From assembly GCF_017963645.1 (NCBI RefSeq), contig NZ_JAGMWN010000006.1:1-64000 (forward strand): a stretch of 64,000 bases of DNA. The letters are read 5' to 3'. This document shows, piece after piece, positions 35,836 through 45,510 of this stretch. This DNA comes from Marivibrio halodurans. GTDB lineage: Bacteria; Pseudomonadota; Alphaproteobacteria; UBA8366; Aestuariispiraceae. The number at the start of each line of letters is the position of its first letter. Position 1 is the first letter of the stretch. The notes under the pieces are model-generated. The model made no database searches. It saw only the letters and a program-made list of their open reading frames with translations, and was not told the origin of the DNA. The translations under genes were made by a program, and so were the position numbers.

Positions 35836-36596
35836 CCCGACGCCTGCCCGCGCGAAAGCGCGCCGGCGCGCTTCAACGCTTCCTGGACGCTGGGCAGGAT
35901 ATTCTCGACCACGACGTCCACGCCCTCGGCGTTGGGATGCATGCCGTCGGACTGGTTGAGGGCGGGCCGCGCCGCCACCCCTTCCAGGAAGAAGGGATAG
36001 AAGGTGACGTCATGCTCCTCGGCGAGGCGGGGGAAGATGGCGTTGAAGTCCTCGCCATATTCCTTCCCCAGATTCGGCGGCGCCATCATGCCGGCCAGCA
36101 GGACGTGGATACCCGCCTTCTCCGCCTTCTCGATGATGGCCTTGAGATTGTCGTGGGTCTGGGTCGGGTCGAGCGCGCGCAACCCGTCGTTGGAGCCGAG
36201 TTCGAGCAGCAGAACGTCCGGGTCCTCGGCCAGCAGCCAATCGACCCGCGAGAGCCCGCCCTTCGACGTGTCGCCGGACACGCCGGCATTGACGACCCGC
36301 GCGGGCGTCCCGGCCTCGGCCAGCGCGCGTTCCAGTTCCGCCGGGAAGCTGTCCTGCTTGGACAGCCCATAGCCCGCGGTCAGGCTGTCGCCCAGCGCCA
36401 GGATCACCGGCTTCCCGCCGCCCTCCTGCGCGCGCGCGCCAGCGCTCATGGCCGCCCCCAAGCCCACCAGGACGACAGCCATCACGGCCGTCAACAAGCA
36501 GACAGCCAGGAATCCGTTGAAACCGTGCCCATCCGCGCCATATCGGCTCAAGCGCGCCACGCGCGCGCCACGGGTTCTACTCAAGGGAAATACCAT
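35832..36596 (-). CDS. tesA: Arylesterase/lysophospholipase of the SGNH family (TesA-like)
   Basis: A 254-residue exported hydrolase. The N-terminus has an arginine-rich start and a hydrophobic signal (FNGFLAVCLLTAVMAVVLVG, cleavage near ARA). The SGNH blocks are visible: block I ILALGDSLTAGYG, block III LELGSNDGLR and block V DGMHPN with the catalytic Asp and His. It probably acts on esters or lysophospholipids in the periplasm. The divergent arrangement with an ABC exporter matches tesA-ybbA-ybbP of other proteobacteria. The ATG at 36596 shares bases with the start codon of the exporter gene on the other strand. Confidence 0.92.
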   Translation of the reverse strand: MVFPLSRTRGARVARLSRYGADGHGFNGFLAVCLLTAVMAVVLVGLGAAMSAGARAQEGGGKPVILALGDSLTAGYGLSKQDSFPAELERALAEAGTPARVVNAGVSGDTSKGGLSRVDWLLAEDPDVLLLELGSNDGLRALDPTQTHDNLKAIIEKAEKAGIHVLLAGMMAPPNLGKEYGEDFNAIFPRLAEEHDVTFYPFFLEGVAARPALNQSDGMHPNAEGVDVVVENILPSVQEALKRAGALSRGQASG

Positions 36597-37338
36597 GCCA
36601 GATGCCTCGCCGCGGCGAAATTCCGAGAGCGGGCCGACCGGCCCCATGATCTCGCTCCAGGACGTCCAACTTAGACTGGGGTCGGGGGCGGGAGAGGTCA
36701 ATATTCTGCGCGGAATAGACCTCGCCGTCGGTCGCGGCGAGACGGTCAGCCTGGTCGGCCCCTCGGGCTCCGGCAAGACATCGATGATCATGGTGATCGC
36801 CGGGCTGGAACGCGCGACGGACGGACGGGTCGCCGTCGGCGGCCGCGATTTCGGCGGGTTGAGCGAGGACGATTTGTCGCTCTTCCGCCGCGACCATGTC
36901 GGCATCGTCTTCCAGAGCTTCCACCTCGTGCCGACCATGACGGCGCTGGAGAATACCGCGATCCCGCTGGAACTCGCCGGACGGTCCGATGCCTTCGCCC
37001 GCGCCGGGAAGATTCTGGAGGCGGTCGGCCTCGGCCACCGCACGACGCACTATCCCGGCCAGCTTTCCGGCGGGGAACAACAGCGTGTCGCCCTGGCCCG
37101 CGCCTTCGTGGCGGAACCCGATCTGATCCTGGCGGACGAGCCGACGGGCAATCTCGACGGCGAAACCGGTCAGCAGATCGTGGAACTGATGTTCGACCTC
37201 TCCCGCGCGCACGACACCACCCTGATGCTGATCACCCACGATCCGAAGCTGGCCGAGCGGTGCGACCGGGTCATCCGCATGGCGGACGGCCGCATCATCG
37301 AGGATGCGGGCGCGCCTTCCATGGCGGCGGCGGGCTAG
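36595..37338 (+). CDS. ABC transporter ATP-binding protein (YbbA-like)
   Basis: A 247-residue ATPase of the MacB/LolD type. Walker A is VGPSGSGKT, the signature is [14 protein letters not shown] and Walker B is [14 protein letters not shown], followed by the switch histidine in [10 protein letters not shown]. Its partner is the large FtsX-like permease 10 bases downstream. The ATG at 36595 follows AAGGGAAATACC; the internal ATG at 36646 (MISLQDVQL) would also give a full domain. The YbbA/YbbP pair next to tesA is conserved in proteobacteria and its cargo is not settled. Confidence 0.93.
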   Translation: MPDASPRRNSESGPTGPMISLQDVQLRLGSGAGEVNILRGIDLAVGRGETVSLVGPSGSGKTSMIMVIAGLERATDGRVAVGGRDFGGLSEDDLSLFRRDHVGIVFQSFHLVPTMTALENTAIPLELAGRSDAFARAGKILEAVGLGHRTTHYPGQLSGGEQQRVALARAFVAEPDLILADEPTGNLDGETGQQIVELMFDLSRAHDTTLMLITHDPKLAERCDRVIRMADGRIIEDAGAPSMAAAG

Positions 37339-37348
37339 GGTCGGGCGC

Positions 37349-39901
37349 ATGACGACCAACGACACGTCACGGCCCGCCACCCTGCCCCTCGCCTGGCGCA
37401 TCGCGCGGCGCGAACTGCGCGGTGGGCTCAAGGGATTCCGGGTTTTCCTCGCCTGTCTCGCGCTCGGCGTCGCGGCGATCGCGGGCGTCGGCTCGGTCGC
37501 GTCCTCGATCGAGGACGGATTGCGCCGCGACGCCAAGACGCTGCTCGGCGGGGATGTCGATTTGCGGCTTACCCACCAGACGGCGAGCGACGCGCAACTC
37601 ACCTGGCTCGACGACAACACGGAGGCGATCGGGCGAACCGTGCGCATGCGCGCCATGGCGATCCTGCCCGACGGTTCCGACCGGCGTTTGGTGGAATTGA
37701 AGGCGGTCGACGGCGCCTATCCGCTCTATGGCGCGGTGGCGCTCGAAGGCGGCGGCGATATCCAGGAGGCGCTCAACCCCGTGGACGGCGTGCCCGGCGC
37801 GGCGGTGGCGCCGCAACTGGCCCGGCGATTCGATATCGCCGTCGGCGACCGGTTCCGGGTGGGGGAGCAGACCTTCCATCTCGCCGCCATCATCGCGCAG
37901 GAACCGGACGGCGGCACCCAGGCCTTCAATCTGGGCCCGCGCGTGATGATCGCCTATGACGACCTGCCGGCCACGGGCCTGGTCCAGCCGGGCAGCCTGA
38001 TCCGCTATCACTACCGCGTGCGCCTCGCCCCGGAACAGGCGGTCGGCGATTGGATCGCGGCGTTGAAGGAACGCTTCCCGGACGCCGGATGGCGTATCCA
38101 GGCGCTCGATAACGCGGCCCCCAATATCCAGCGGTTCGTGGACCGGGTGGGGCTGTTCCTGACGCTCGTCGGGCTGACGGCGCTGCTGGTCGGCGGCGTC
38201 GGGGTCGGCAATGCGGTACGCGCCTTCCTGAACCAACGCACCGGGACGATCGCGACGCTGAAATGCCTCGGCGCGCCGGCACGCACGATCTTCTCGGTCT
38301 ATCTCATGCAGGTGGGCGTGCTGGCATTGGCGGGAATCGCCATCGGCCTCGTCATCGGCGCGGGCGCGCCGATGGTGGCGGGTCCGCTGATCGCGGACCG
38401 CCTGCCGGTCGAGGCACGCCTCGGCTTCTATCCGGAACCGCTCCTGATCGCGGTGGGATTCGGGCTGCTGGTGACGCTCGTCTTCTCGCTCTGGCCGCTC
38501 GCCAAGGCCTGCGGCGTGCCGGCGGCCACCCTGTTCCGCGACGTGCTGACGCCGGTGACGGGCCGGCCGGGACCGCGAACCCTGGTGGCGATCGCGATCG
38601 GCGGGGCGGGCCTCGCGGGGCTCGCACTGCTGACGGCGGACGACCCGCGCGTCGCCGCCGGGTTCGTGGCCGGCGCGGCGGCGACGCTGGTCGCCTTCCG
38701 CCTCGCGGCCTGGGCCGTCATGCGCGCGGCCGCCAAGGCCCCCCGGCCGAAGGGCATCCGCCTCGGTCTCGCGCTCGCCAACCTGCATCGGCCGGGCGCG
38801 CCGACGGGCAGCGTGGTGGTCTCGCTCGGCCTGGGTCTTACAGTACTCGCGGCGGTCGCCCTGATCGAGGCCAACCTGAACCGGCAGGTGAACGAGACGC
38901 TGAAGGGCGAGGCGCCGGGCTATTACTTCATCGACATCCAGCCCGACCAGATCGAGCCCTTCCTGGAACTGACCCGCGGGTTCGACGGGGTGCGCGACGT
39001 GGAAACCGTGCCGATGCTGCGCGGGCGCATCACGGCGATGGACGGCACGCCGGTGGAGGCGATCGACCCGCCGCCGGAGGAAGCCTGGATCCTGCGCGGC
39101 GACCGGGGCATCACCTGGGCTCGCACCCCGCCCAATCAGGGCAGCGAGGTGGTCGAGGGCGATTGGTGGCCGGCGGACTACGACGGCCCGCCGCTGGTCA
39201 GTTTCGACGTGGAGGCGGCGCGCGCCTTCGGCCTCGCCCCCGGCGACACGCTGACGGTCAATGTGCTGGGCCGCGAAATCCAGGCGGAGATCGCCAATCT
39301 GCGCGCCATCGACTGGACCAGCCTGGGCATCAATTTCGTCATGGTGTTCTCCCCCGGCATGATGGAACGGGCGCCGCAAAGCTATATCGCCACCGCCTAT
39401 CTGCCGCCGGACCGGGAGACGGAATTGGAAGCGGCGGTGGTCGATCGCTTCCCCAATGTCTCCGCCATCCGGGTCAAGGAGGTGCTGGAAAGCGTCAACG
39501 AGATTCTCGGCAATCTCGGCATCGCGGTGCGCGCCATCGCGGGCGTGGCGATCCTGGCCGGCATCCTGGTGCTCGCCGGGGCGCTCGCCGCCGGGCACGA
39601 ACGGCGAATCTACGACAGCGTCGTGCTCAAGGTGCTCGGTGCCACGCGGCGCGACGTGATCGCGGCCTTCTCCATGGAATACGGCCTGATGGGATTGATC
39701 ACGGCGCTGATCGCGGGCACCGTCGGCGCGGGCGCGGCCTATGTCGTGGTTTCCCGGATCATGGGGGCGGAGTGGATCTTCGTGCCGGAGGCGCTGGGCG
39801 CGACCGTGCTTCTGGCCGTCGCGGTGACGATCGGCTGCGGGTTGATCGGGACCTGGATCGCGCTCGGCCGCAAGGCGGCCCCGCTGCTGCGCAACGAATA
39901 A
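37349..39901 (+). CDS. FtsX-like ABC transporter permease (YbbP-like)
   Basis: An 850-residue inner-membrane protein. It has one early helix (FRVFLACLALGVAAIAG), a large periplasmic domain, a cluster of helices at about residues 265-400, a second duplicated half with a periplasmic domain, and a final FtsX-type helix set (about 730-845, including VLKVLGATRRDVIAAF). That duplicated layout is typical of YbbP. With the upstream ATPase it would form an exporter or envelope mechanotransducer. I chose the ATG at 37349; the upstream extension overlaps the ATPase gene. Confidence 0.92.
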   Translation: MTTNDTSRPATLPLAWRIARRELRGGLKGFRVFLACLALGVAAIAGVGSVASSIEDGLRRDAKTLLGGDVDLRLTHQTASDAQLTWLDDNTEAIGRTVRMRAMAILPDGSDRRLVELKAVDGAYPLYGAVALEGGGDIQEALNPVDGVPGAAVAPQLARRFDIAVGDRFRVGEQTFHLAAIIAQEPDGGTQAFNLGPRVMIAYDDLPATGLVQPGSLIRYHYRVRLAPEQAVGDWIAALKERFPDAGWRIQALDNAAPNIQRFVDRVGLFLTLVGLTALLVGGVGVGNAVRAFLNQRTGTIATLKCLGAPARTIFSVYLMQVGVLALAGIAIGLVIGAGAPMVAGPLIADRLPVEARLGFYPEPLLIAVGFGLLVTLVFSLWPLAKACGVPAATLFRDVLTPVTGRPGPRTLVAIAIGGAGLAGLALLTADDPRVAAGFVAGAAATLVAFRLAAWAVMRAAAKAPRPKGIRLGLALANLHRPGAPTGSVVVSLGLGLTVLAAVALIEANLNRQVNETLKGEAPGYYFIDIQPDQIEPFLELTRGFDGVRDVETVPMLRGRITAMDGTPVEAIDPPPEEAWILRGDRGITWARTPPNQGSEVVEGDWWPADYDGPPLVSFDVEAARAFGLAPGDTLTVNVLGREIQAEIANLRAIDWTSLGINFVMVFSPGMMERAPQSYIATAYLPPDRETELEAAVVDRFPNVSAIRVKEVLESVNEILGNLGIAVRAIAGVAILAGILVLAGALAAGHERRIYDSVVLKVLGATRRDVIAAFSMEYGLMGLITALIAGTVGAGAAYVVVSRIMGAEWIFVPEALGATVLLAVAVTIGCGLIGTWIALGRKAAPLLRNE

Positions 39902-40063
39902 CCGCCCGAACCCTAAGAATCGCGCGGTTTTCGACGGCGGCGCCCGTTGCAATCGGGCCCCGATCTGCCAATATAGGCGCAGGGATAAGAATGGGCCCGA
40001 GGCGGGTCCGAAAACGGGTCTGAAAACGGGCATCTCCAGGGACTGAAAAGGGGTTCGACGACG

Positions 40064-40810
40064 ATGGCGCTTAATCCGAATCGCAACTACGCGGCGACCG
40101 CCGGCACCCAGACGGGCGCCGCGATCGACGAGGGGCTGCGCAGCTACATGCTGCGGGTCTACAACTACATGGCGCTCGGTGTCGCCGGTACCGGCGTGAT
40201 CTGCCTCTTCATGGCCGCCAATCCGGCGCTGATGCAGACGATCGCCATGGGTCCGGCGAAGTGGGTGCTGTTCATCGCCGTGCTCGGCATGGGCTTCTTC
40301 TCCCACAAGATCGTGACGATGAAGAGCGTGGTCAGCGCCCAGATCTTCTACTGGGTCTATTGCGCGCTCTGGGGGCTGATGATCTCGCCGCTGATCTACG
40401 CCTTCCTGCAGTTGGAGGGCGGCGCGCTCGACATCGCGCGGGCCTTCTTCATCACCGCCGGCATGTTCGCGGGTGTCAGCATCTTCGGCTATGTGACGAA
40501 GCGCGACCTGGCGCCGATCGCCAAGTTCCTGTTCATGGCGGTCATCGGCCTGATCATCGCGGGCCTCGTGAACTGGATCTTCTTCGAGCCCTCGACCGAG
40601 TTCTCCATGGCCTTCTCGGTCATCGCGGTCCTTCTCTTCGCCGGCATGACGGCGTGGGAAACGCAGATGATCAAGAACATGTACGCGGAGCATTACGGTC
40701 AGGATGCGGTCTCGAAGATGGCGATCTTCGGCGCGCTGCAGCTCTATGGCAGCTTCGTCGTGATGTTCATCCACATCCTGAACATCATTGGCATCATGCG
40801 CAGCGAGTGA
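40064..40810 (+). CDS. Bax inhibitor-1/YccA family membrane protein
   Basis: A 248-residue membrane protein with seven hydrophobic segments and the BI-1 motifs GAIDEGLRSYMLRVYNYMAL-like start (from about residue 16) and MTAWETQMIKNMYAEHYGQD near residue 195. Family members form pH-sensitive calcium-leak channels; in bacteria such as YccA they also modulate the FtsH protease. It appears to be a single-gene unit ending in a strong terminator. Confidence 0.93.
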   Translation: MALNPNRNYAATAGTQTGAAIDEGLRSYMLRVYNYMALGVAGTGVICLFMAANPALMQTIAMGPAKWVLFIAVLGMGFFSHKIVTMKSVVSAQIFYWVYCALWGLMISPLIYAFLQLEGGALDIARAFFITAGMFAGVSIFGYVTKRDLAPIAKFLFMAVIGLIIAGLVNWIFFEPSTEFSMAFSVIAVLLFAGMTAWETQMIKNMYAEHYGQDAVSKMAIFGALQLYGSFVVMFIHILNIIGIMRSE

Positions 40811-40842
40811 TCGCGCGCATCGCCCGACGATCGCGTTAAGAC

Positions 40843-40883
40843 AAACCGCCCGGCGGATCGCTCCGCCGGGCGGTTTTCTTTTC
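40843..40883 (+). terminator. Rho-independent terminator after the BI-1 gene
   Basis: AAACCGCCCGGCGGA (40843-40857) and TCCGCCGGGCGGTTT (40862-40876) form a perfect 15-base stem with a TCGC loop, followed by TTTTCTTTT. It is very strong rightward and may also stop gltB transcription arriving from the right. Confidence 0.92.
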
Positions 40884-40948
40884 CGCCGCTTTCTTTTCGC
40901 CCCCGGCAACGCGCGCCGCGCATTGCCGCCTTCTCGCCCCGCGCCGTC

Positions 40949-43900
40949 TCACTCCGCAGGTTGCTTGGCCGCCATGTCCTCGCTCAGGGGATGCTCCAGC
41001 TTCGCCACGATCTCGTGCGGGACGATGTGCCAGAACTGGCCGCGCACCCGGTCCCATTCGGCGAGCAGTTCCTCCGCCCATTTGGAGTAGGTCCGCTCCA
41101 GATGATCCTGGACGAGGCGGCGGCATTCCTCGGCATAATGCGCCGTCTCCAGCCGGTGGAGTTGAACCGATTCTGGGTTGATCCGTTCCTCCAGGGTTCC
41201 GTCCGGATCATGGACGAAGGCGCGGCCGCCGGTCATGCCGGCGGCGAAATTGTCGCCGACCTCCCCCAGGATGCAGACGAGGCCGCCGGTCATGTATTCG
41301 CAGCCATTGGCGCCGCACCCCTCGATCACCGCGCTGGCGCCGGAATTGCGCACGGCGAAGCGGTCGCCCGCCTGCCCGGCCGCGAAGAGCGCACCCGCGG
41401 TCGCGCCATAGAGGCACGTATTGCCGATGATCGCGTTCTTCTGGGACAGTAGCGGGCTGGCCGCGATCGGACGCACCACGATCTCCCCGCCGGAGAGACC
41501 CTTGCCGACATAGTCGTTGGCGTCGCCCAGCACCTCCAGCTTCAGCCCCTGCACCGCGAAGGCGCCCAGCGACTGACCGGCCGAGCCGCGCATGCGCACG
41601 GTCAGGTGCCCCTTGGCGAGGCCAGTCATGCCGAATTTCCGCACGATGGCCGAACTCGTCCGCGTGCCGATGGCGCGATAGGTGTTCCGGATATTGTACT
41701 GGAGTTGCATCTTGGCGCTGTGGTCGCTGAACAGACCTTCCGCGTCCTTCAGGATCAGCGCGTCGAGCGTGTCCGGCACCTCGTTCCGCCCCTCGATCGT
41801 GCAATGGGTCGCCCCGCCATGGGCGCCCGGCTGGGCCAGCAGCGGGTTGAGGTCGAGGTCGTCGAGATGCGAGGCCCCCCGGCTGATCTGGGCCAGCATA
41901 TCGGTGCGCCCGACGATCTCCGCGATCGTGGTCTTGCCGAGCGAGGCCAGGATCTCGCGCACCTCCTCGGCGATGAAGCTGAAGAGATTCATCACCTTCT
42001 CGGGCGTGCCGTTGAACTTCTCGATCAGCTTCGGGTCCTGCGTGCAGACCCCGACCGGGCAGGTGTTGGAATGGCACTGGCGCACCATGATGCAGCCCAT
42101 GGCGACGAGGCTGGCCGTGCCGACGCCGAATTCCTCCGCGCCCAGCAGGGCCGCGATGACCACGTCGCGCCCGGTCTTGATGCCGCCATCGACGCGCAGC
42201 CGCACCCGATGACGCAGCCCGTTCAGGGTCAGCACCTGATGCGCCTCGCTCAACCCCATCTCCCAGGGCAGGCCGGCATATTTGATCGAGGTCTGGGGCG
42301 AGGCGCCGGTGCCGCCGGAATGGCCGGAAATCAGGATCGTGTCCGCATGCGCCTTGGCGACACCGGCGGCGATCGTGCCGATGCCGGCGCGCGCCACCAG
42401 CTTCACGCACACCTTGGCGTCCGGGCTGATCTGCTTCAGGTCGTAGATCAACTGCGCCAGATCCTCGATCGAATAGATGTCGTGATGCGGCGGCGGGCTG
42501 ATCAGGGTCACGCCGGGCGTCGAGTGACGCAGCCGCGCGATCATCTCCGAGACCTTGAAACCGGGAAGCTGACCGCCTTCGCCCGGCTTGGCGCCCTGCG
42601 CCATCTTGATCTCGATTTCCTTGCAATTGTTGAGATATTCCGCCGTCACGCCGAAGCGCCCGGAGGCCACCTGCTTGATCGCGCTGGAGGCATTGTCGCC
42701 GTTCGGCCGCGGGCTGTAGCGCGCCGGATCCTCGCCGCCCTCGCCGCTGTCAGACTTGGCGCCGATGCGGTTCATCGCGACCGAGAGCGTCTCATGCGCC
42801 TCCGGAGAGAGCGCGCCGAGCGAGATACCGGGCGCGACCAGCCGCTTGCGGATCTCGGTGATGGATTCGACGTCGTCGACCAGCGCCGGCTCGCCGCGAT
42901 AGGTGAAATCCAGCAGATCGCGCAGATTGATCGGCGGCAGGGCCTGCACCTGCTCGACATAGCGCTTATAGACGGAATAGCTATCGGAGCCGACGGCCTG
43001 TTGCAGCGTGTGGATCAGCTTGCCTTCCCAGGCGTGCGCCTCGCCGCGCCGACGATACCGGTAGAAGCCGCCGACCGGCAGCGCCAGCACCTCCTCGTCG
43101 AAGGCGATGGCGTGGCGGTCCATCACATTCTGCTGCAAGCCGGTCAGGCCGACGCCCGAAATCCGGCTCGGCAGGCCCGGGAAGAATTCCGCCACCAGCG
43201 CGCGGGACAGGCCGACCGCCTCGAAATTATAGCCGCCGCGATAGGAACTGACGATCGAGATGCCCATCTTGGACATGATCTTGAGCAGCCCATCCTCGGC
43301 CGCCTTCTTGTAGTTCCTCAAACAATCATCGAGCGACAGGTCGCCGAACAGCCCCCGCGCGTGCCGGTCGGCGATCGCCGCCTGCGCCAGATAGGGGTTC
43401 ACCGCCGTCACGCCGACGCCGATCAGCACCGCCAGCGAATGGGTGTCGAGCGCCTCCGCCGTGCGCACGCTGATGCTGGTGAAGGTGCGCAACTCGTTCT
43501 TGACCAGGTGGGTATGAACCGCGCCCGCGGCCAGGATCATCGGGATCGCCGCGCGGCCGTCCGATACCGCCTCGTCCGTCAGGAACAAATGCTGCGCGCC
43601 GCCGCGCACCGCGTCCTCGGCCTGGCGCTGGATGGCATAGACCTGCTGGCGCATGGCGTTCGGGCCCTGGGCCGGCTCGAAGGTGCAGTCGATCTCGACC
43701 GCCGCGCCGCCCAGATGGGTGCGCACGGCCTCGAAATCGCCGTTCAGCAGGATCGGCGAGGGGAGCTGGAGAATGGCGAGCTGGCGCGCGTCCTCCTCCA
43801 GGATATTGCCGAGATTGCCGAGCCGCGTCGTCAGCGACATGACATAGCGTTCCCGCAGGGAATCGATCGGCGGGTTGGTCACCTGGCTGAAGTTCTGGCG

Positions 43901-45499
43901 GAAATAATGGTGCATGCCGCGATAGGTCTCCGACAGCACGGCCAGCGCCGTGTCGTCGCCCATGGAGCCGGTGGCCTCCTTCGCGTCCTCCGCCATGGGG
44001 TGGAGGATCAGTTCCACATCCTCCATCGACCAGCCGACGGTCAGCATGCGCCGGCGCAAGGCGTCGCGGTCGGTATCGCCGGGATCGCCCGCGCCCGCGC
44101 CGTCGAGCTGCGCCAGCTCGGTGATGTTCTTCACCCACTCGCCGAAGGGGTTCAGCTTCGCCACATGTTCCTTGAGCGCGGGATCGCGCAGCAGCTTGCC
44201 GTTCTTCAGGTCCACCGCGATCATCTGGCCGGGGCCGAGACGGCCCTTCTCGACCAGTTTGGTCTCCTCGGTCTTCACCATGCCGGCCTCGGAGCCGACG
44301 ATCAGCAGCCCGTCGCCCGTCACCACATAGCGCATGGGCCGCAGGCCGTTCCGATCCAGGCCCGCCAGCACCCAGCGCCCGCCATAGGCCGCGATCGCCG
44401 CCGGGCCGTCCCAGGGCTCCATCACGCCGTTGGCATATTGATAGAAGGCCCGCAGGCTCTCCGGCATGGCGGGGGAATTCTCCCAGGCCTCCGGGATCAG
44501 CAGCGACTTCACTTCCGGCAATTGCCGCCGGGTGCGCAGCAGCACCTCGAAGGCCGCGTCGAGGGCGGCCGAATCCGAACTCGACGGCTGGATCACCGGC
44601 TTGATGTCCTCGACATGGTCGCCGAAGACCGGATCGTCGAGTTGGGTCTCGTGGCTCTTCATCCAATTGACGTTGCCGGTCAGCGTGTTGATCTCGCCGT
44701 TATGGGCGAGCACGCGGAAGGGCTGCGCCAGCGGCCAACTCGGGAAGGTGTTGGTCGAATAGCGCTGATGGTAGATCGCGAAATTGGAGGTGAAGCGCTC
44801 GTCCAGCAGGTCCGGATAGAAGGCGGTCAGCTGCTCGGCCAGGAACAGACCCTTATAGATGACGGAACGGCAGGACAGCGAACAGATATAGGCCTCCGCC
44901 ACATTCTCCGCCAGGAACGCCTTCTCGATCCGACGGCGGATGACATAGAGGTCCACCTCGAACTGGCTGTCATCCACGTCGCGCGCGTTCTCGACCATGA
45001 TCTGCTCGATCTCGGGCCGGGTCGCGTTCGCCTTCTCGCCGATCACGGAGATATCGACCGGCACCTGACGCCAGCCATAGATCCGGTGACCCATGCGCAG
45101 GATCTCGCTCTCGACGATCTGGCGCACGCGCTCCTGCTTGCCCAGATCGGTGCGCGGCAGGAAGACCATGCCGACGGCGAGGCGCCCGCGGCCGAGCTCA
45201 TGGCCCGTGCGGCGCACATGTTCCTTGAAGAAATCCTGGGGAATCTGGACATGGATGCCCGCCCCGTCGCCGGTCTTGCCGTCGGCGTCGACCGCGCCGC
45301 GATGCCACAGGGCGCGCAGCGCGTCGATCGCGCGCAGCACCACGTCGCGGCGCGGCACCCCGTCGATGGAGGCGACGAGCCCCACGCCGCAGGCCGCCTT
45401 CTCGTCCGCCGGGTTGTACATCCCCTGCTCGGCCAGCATGGCGGCGTCGCGGCGATAGTTCTCGACCCAGCTTTGATAATCGCTCTCGCGGTCGGTCAT
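40949..45499 (-). CDS. gltB: Glutamate synthase, large subunit
   Basis: Makes glutamate from glutamine and 2-oxoglutarate with NADPH, with GltD. The 1516-residue protein begins with a short propeptide, and Cys37 (EKAACGVGLVAS) becomes the N-terminal nucleophile of the glutaminase domain. The central and FMN-binding domains follow; the 3Fe-4S cysteines are in CIMVRQCHSNTCPVGVC, and the C-terminal domain is the GXGXG beta-helix. The ATG at 45499 is preceded by GTGAGGATGAGAG overlapping the gltD stop; 45508 is an alternative. Unusually, gltD is the upstream gene. Confidence 0.97.
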   Translation of the reverse strand: MTDRESDYQSWVENYRRDAAMLAEQGMYNPADEKAACGVGLVASIDGVPRRDVVLRAIDALRALWHRGAVDADGKTGDGAGIHVQIPQDFFKEHVRRTGHELGRGRLAVGMVFLPRTDLGKQERVRQIVESEILRMGHRIYGWRQVPVDISVIGEKANATRPEIEQIMVENARDVDDSQFEVDLYVIRRRIEKAFLAENVAEAYICSLSCRSVIYKGLFLAEQLTAFYPDLLDERFTSNFAIYHQRYSTNTFPSWPLAQPFRVLAHNGEINTLTGNVNWMKSHETQLDDPVFGDHVEDIKPVIQPSSSDSAALDAAFEVLLRTRRQLPEVKSLLIPEAWENSPAMPESLRAFYQYANGVMEPWDGPAAIAAYGGRWVLAGLDRNGLRPMRYVVTGDGLLIVGSEAGMVKTEETKLVEKGRLGPGQMIAVDLKNGKLLRDPALKEHVAKLNPFGEWVKNITELAQLDGAGAGDPGDTDRDALRRRMLTVGWSMEDVELILHPMAEDAKEATGSMGDDTALAVLSETYRGMHHYFRQNFSQVTNPPIDSLRERYVMSLTTRLGNLGNILEEDARQLAILQLPSPILLNGDFEAVRTHLGGAAVEIDCTFEPAQGPNAMRQQVYAIQRQAEDAVRGGAQHLFLTDEAVSDGRAAIPMILAAGAVHTHLVKNELRTFTSISVRTAEALDTHSLAVLIGVGVTAVNPYLAQAAIADRHARGLFGDLSLDDCLRNYKKAAEDGLLKIMSKMGISIVSSYRGGYNFEAVGLSRALVAEFFPGLPSRISGVGLTGLQQNVMDRHAIAFDEEVLALPVGGFYRYRRRGEAHAWEGKLIHTLQQAVGSDSYSVYKRYVEQVQALPPINLRDLLDFTYRGEPALVDDVESITEIRKRLVAPGISLGALSPEAHETLSVAMNRIGAKSDSGEGGEDPARYSPRPNGDNASSAIKQVASGRFGVTAEYLNNCKEIEIKMAQGAKPGEGGQLPGFKVSEMIARLRHSTPGVTLISPPPHHDIYSIEDLAQLIYDLKQISPDAKVCVKLVARAGIGTIAAGVAKAHADTILISGHSGGTGASPQTSIKYAGLPWEMGLSEAHQVLTLNGLRHRVRLRVDGGIKTGRDVVIAALLGAEEFGVGTASLVAMGCIMVRQCHSNTCPVGVCTQDPKLIEKFNGTPEKVMNLFSFIAEEVREILASLGKTTIAEIVGRTDMLAQISRGASHLDDLDLNPLLAQPGAHGGATHCTIEGRNEVPDTLDALILKDAEGLFSDHSAKMQLQYNIRNTYRAIGTRTSSAIVRKFGMTGLAKGHLTVRMRGSAGQSLGAFAVQGLKLEVLGDANDYVGKGLSGGEIVVRPIAASPLLSQKNAIIGNTCLYGATAGALFAAGQAGDRFAVRNSGASAVIEGCGANGCEYMTGGLVCILGEVGDNFAAGMTGGRAFVHDPDGTLEERINPESVQLHRLETAHYAEECRRLVQDHLERTYSKWAEELLAEWDRVRGQFWHIVPHEIVAKLEHPLSEDMAAKQPAE

Positions 45500-45510
45500 C
45501 TCTCTCATCC

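Noticed and set aside
37367-40909. A 1180-codon open frame on the minus strand
   Set aside because: It lies opposite the ABC permease and the BI-1 gene, is composed mostly of Arg, Asp, His and Gly, and shows no domain. It is a mirror frame of GC-rich coding DNA.
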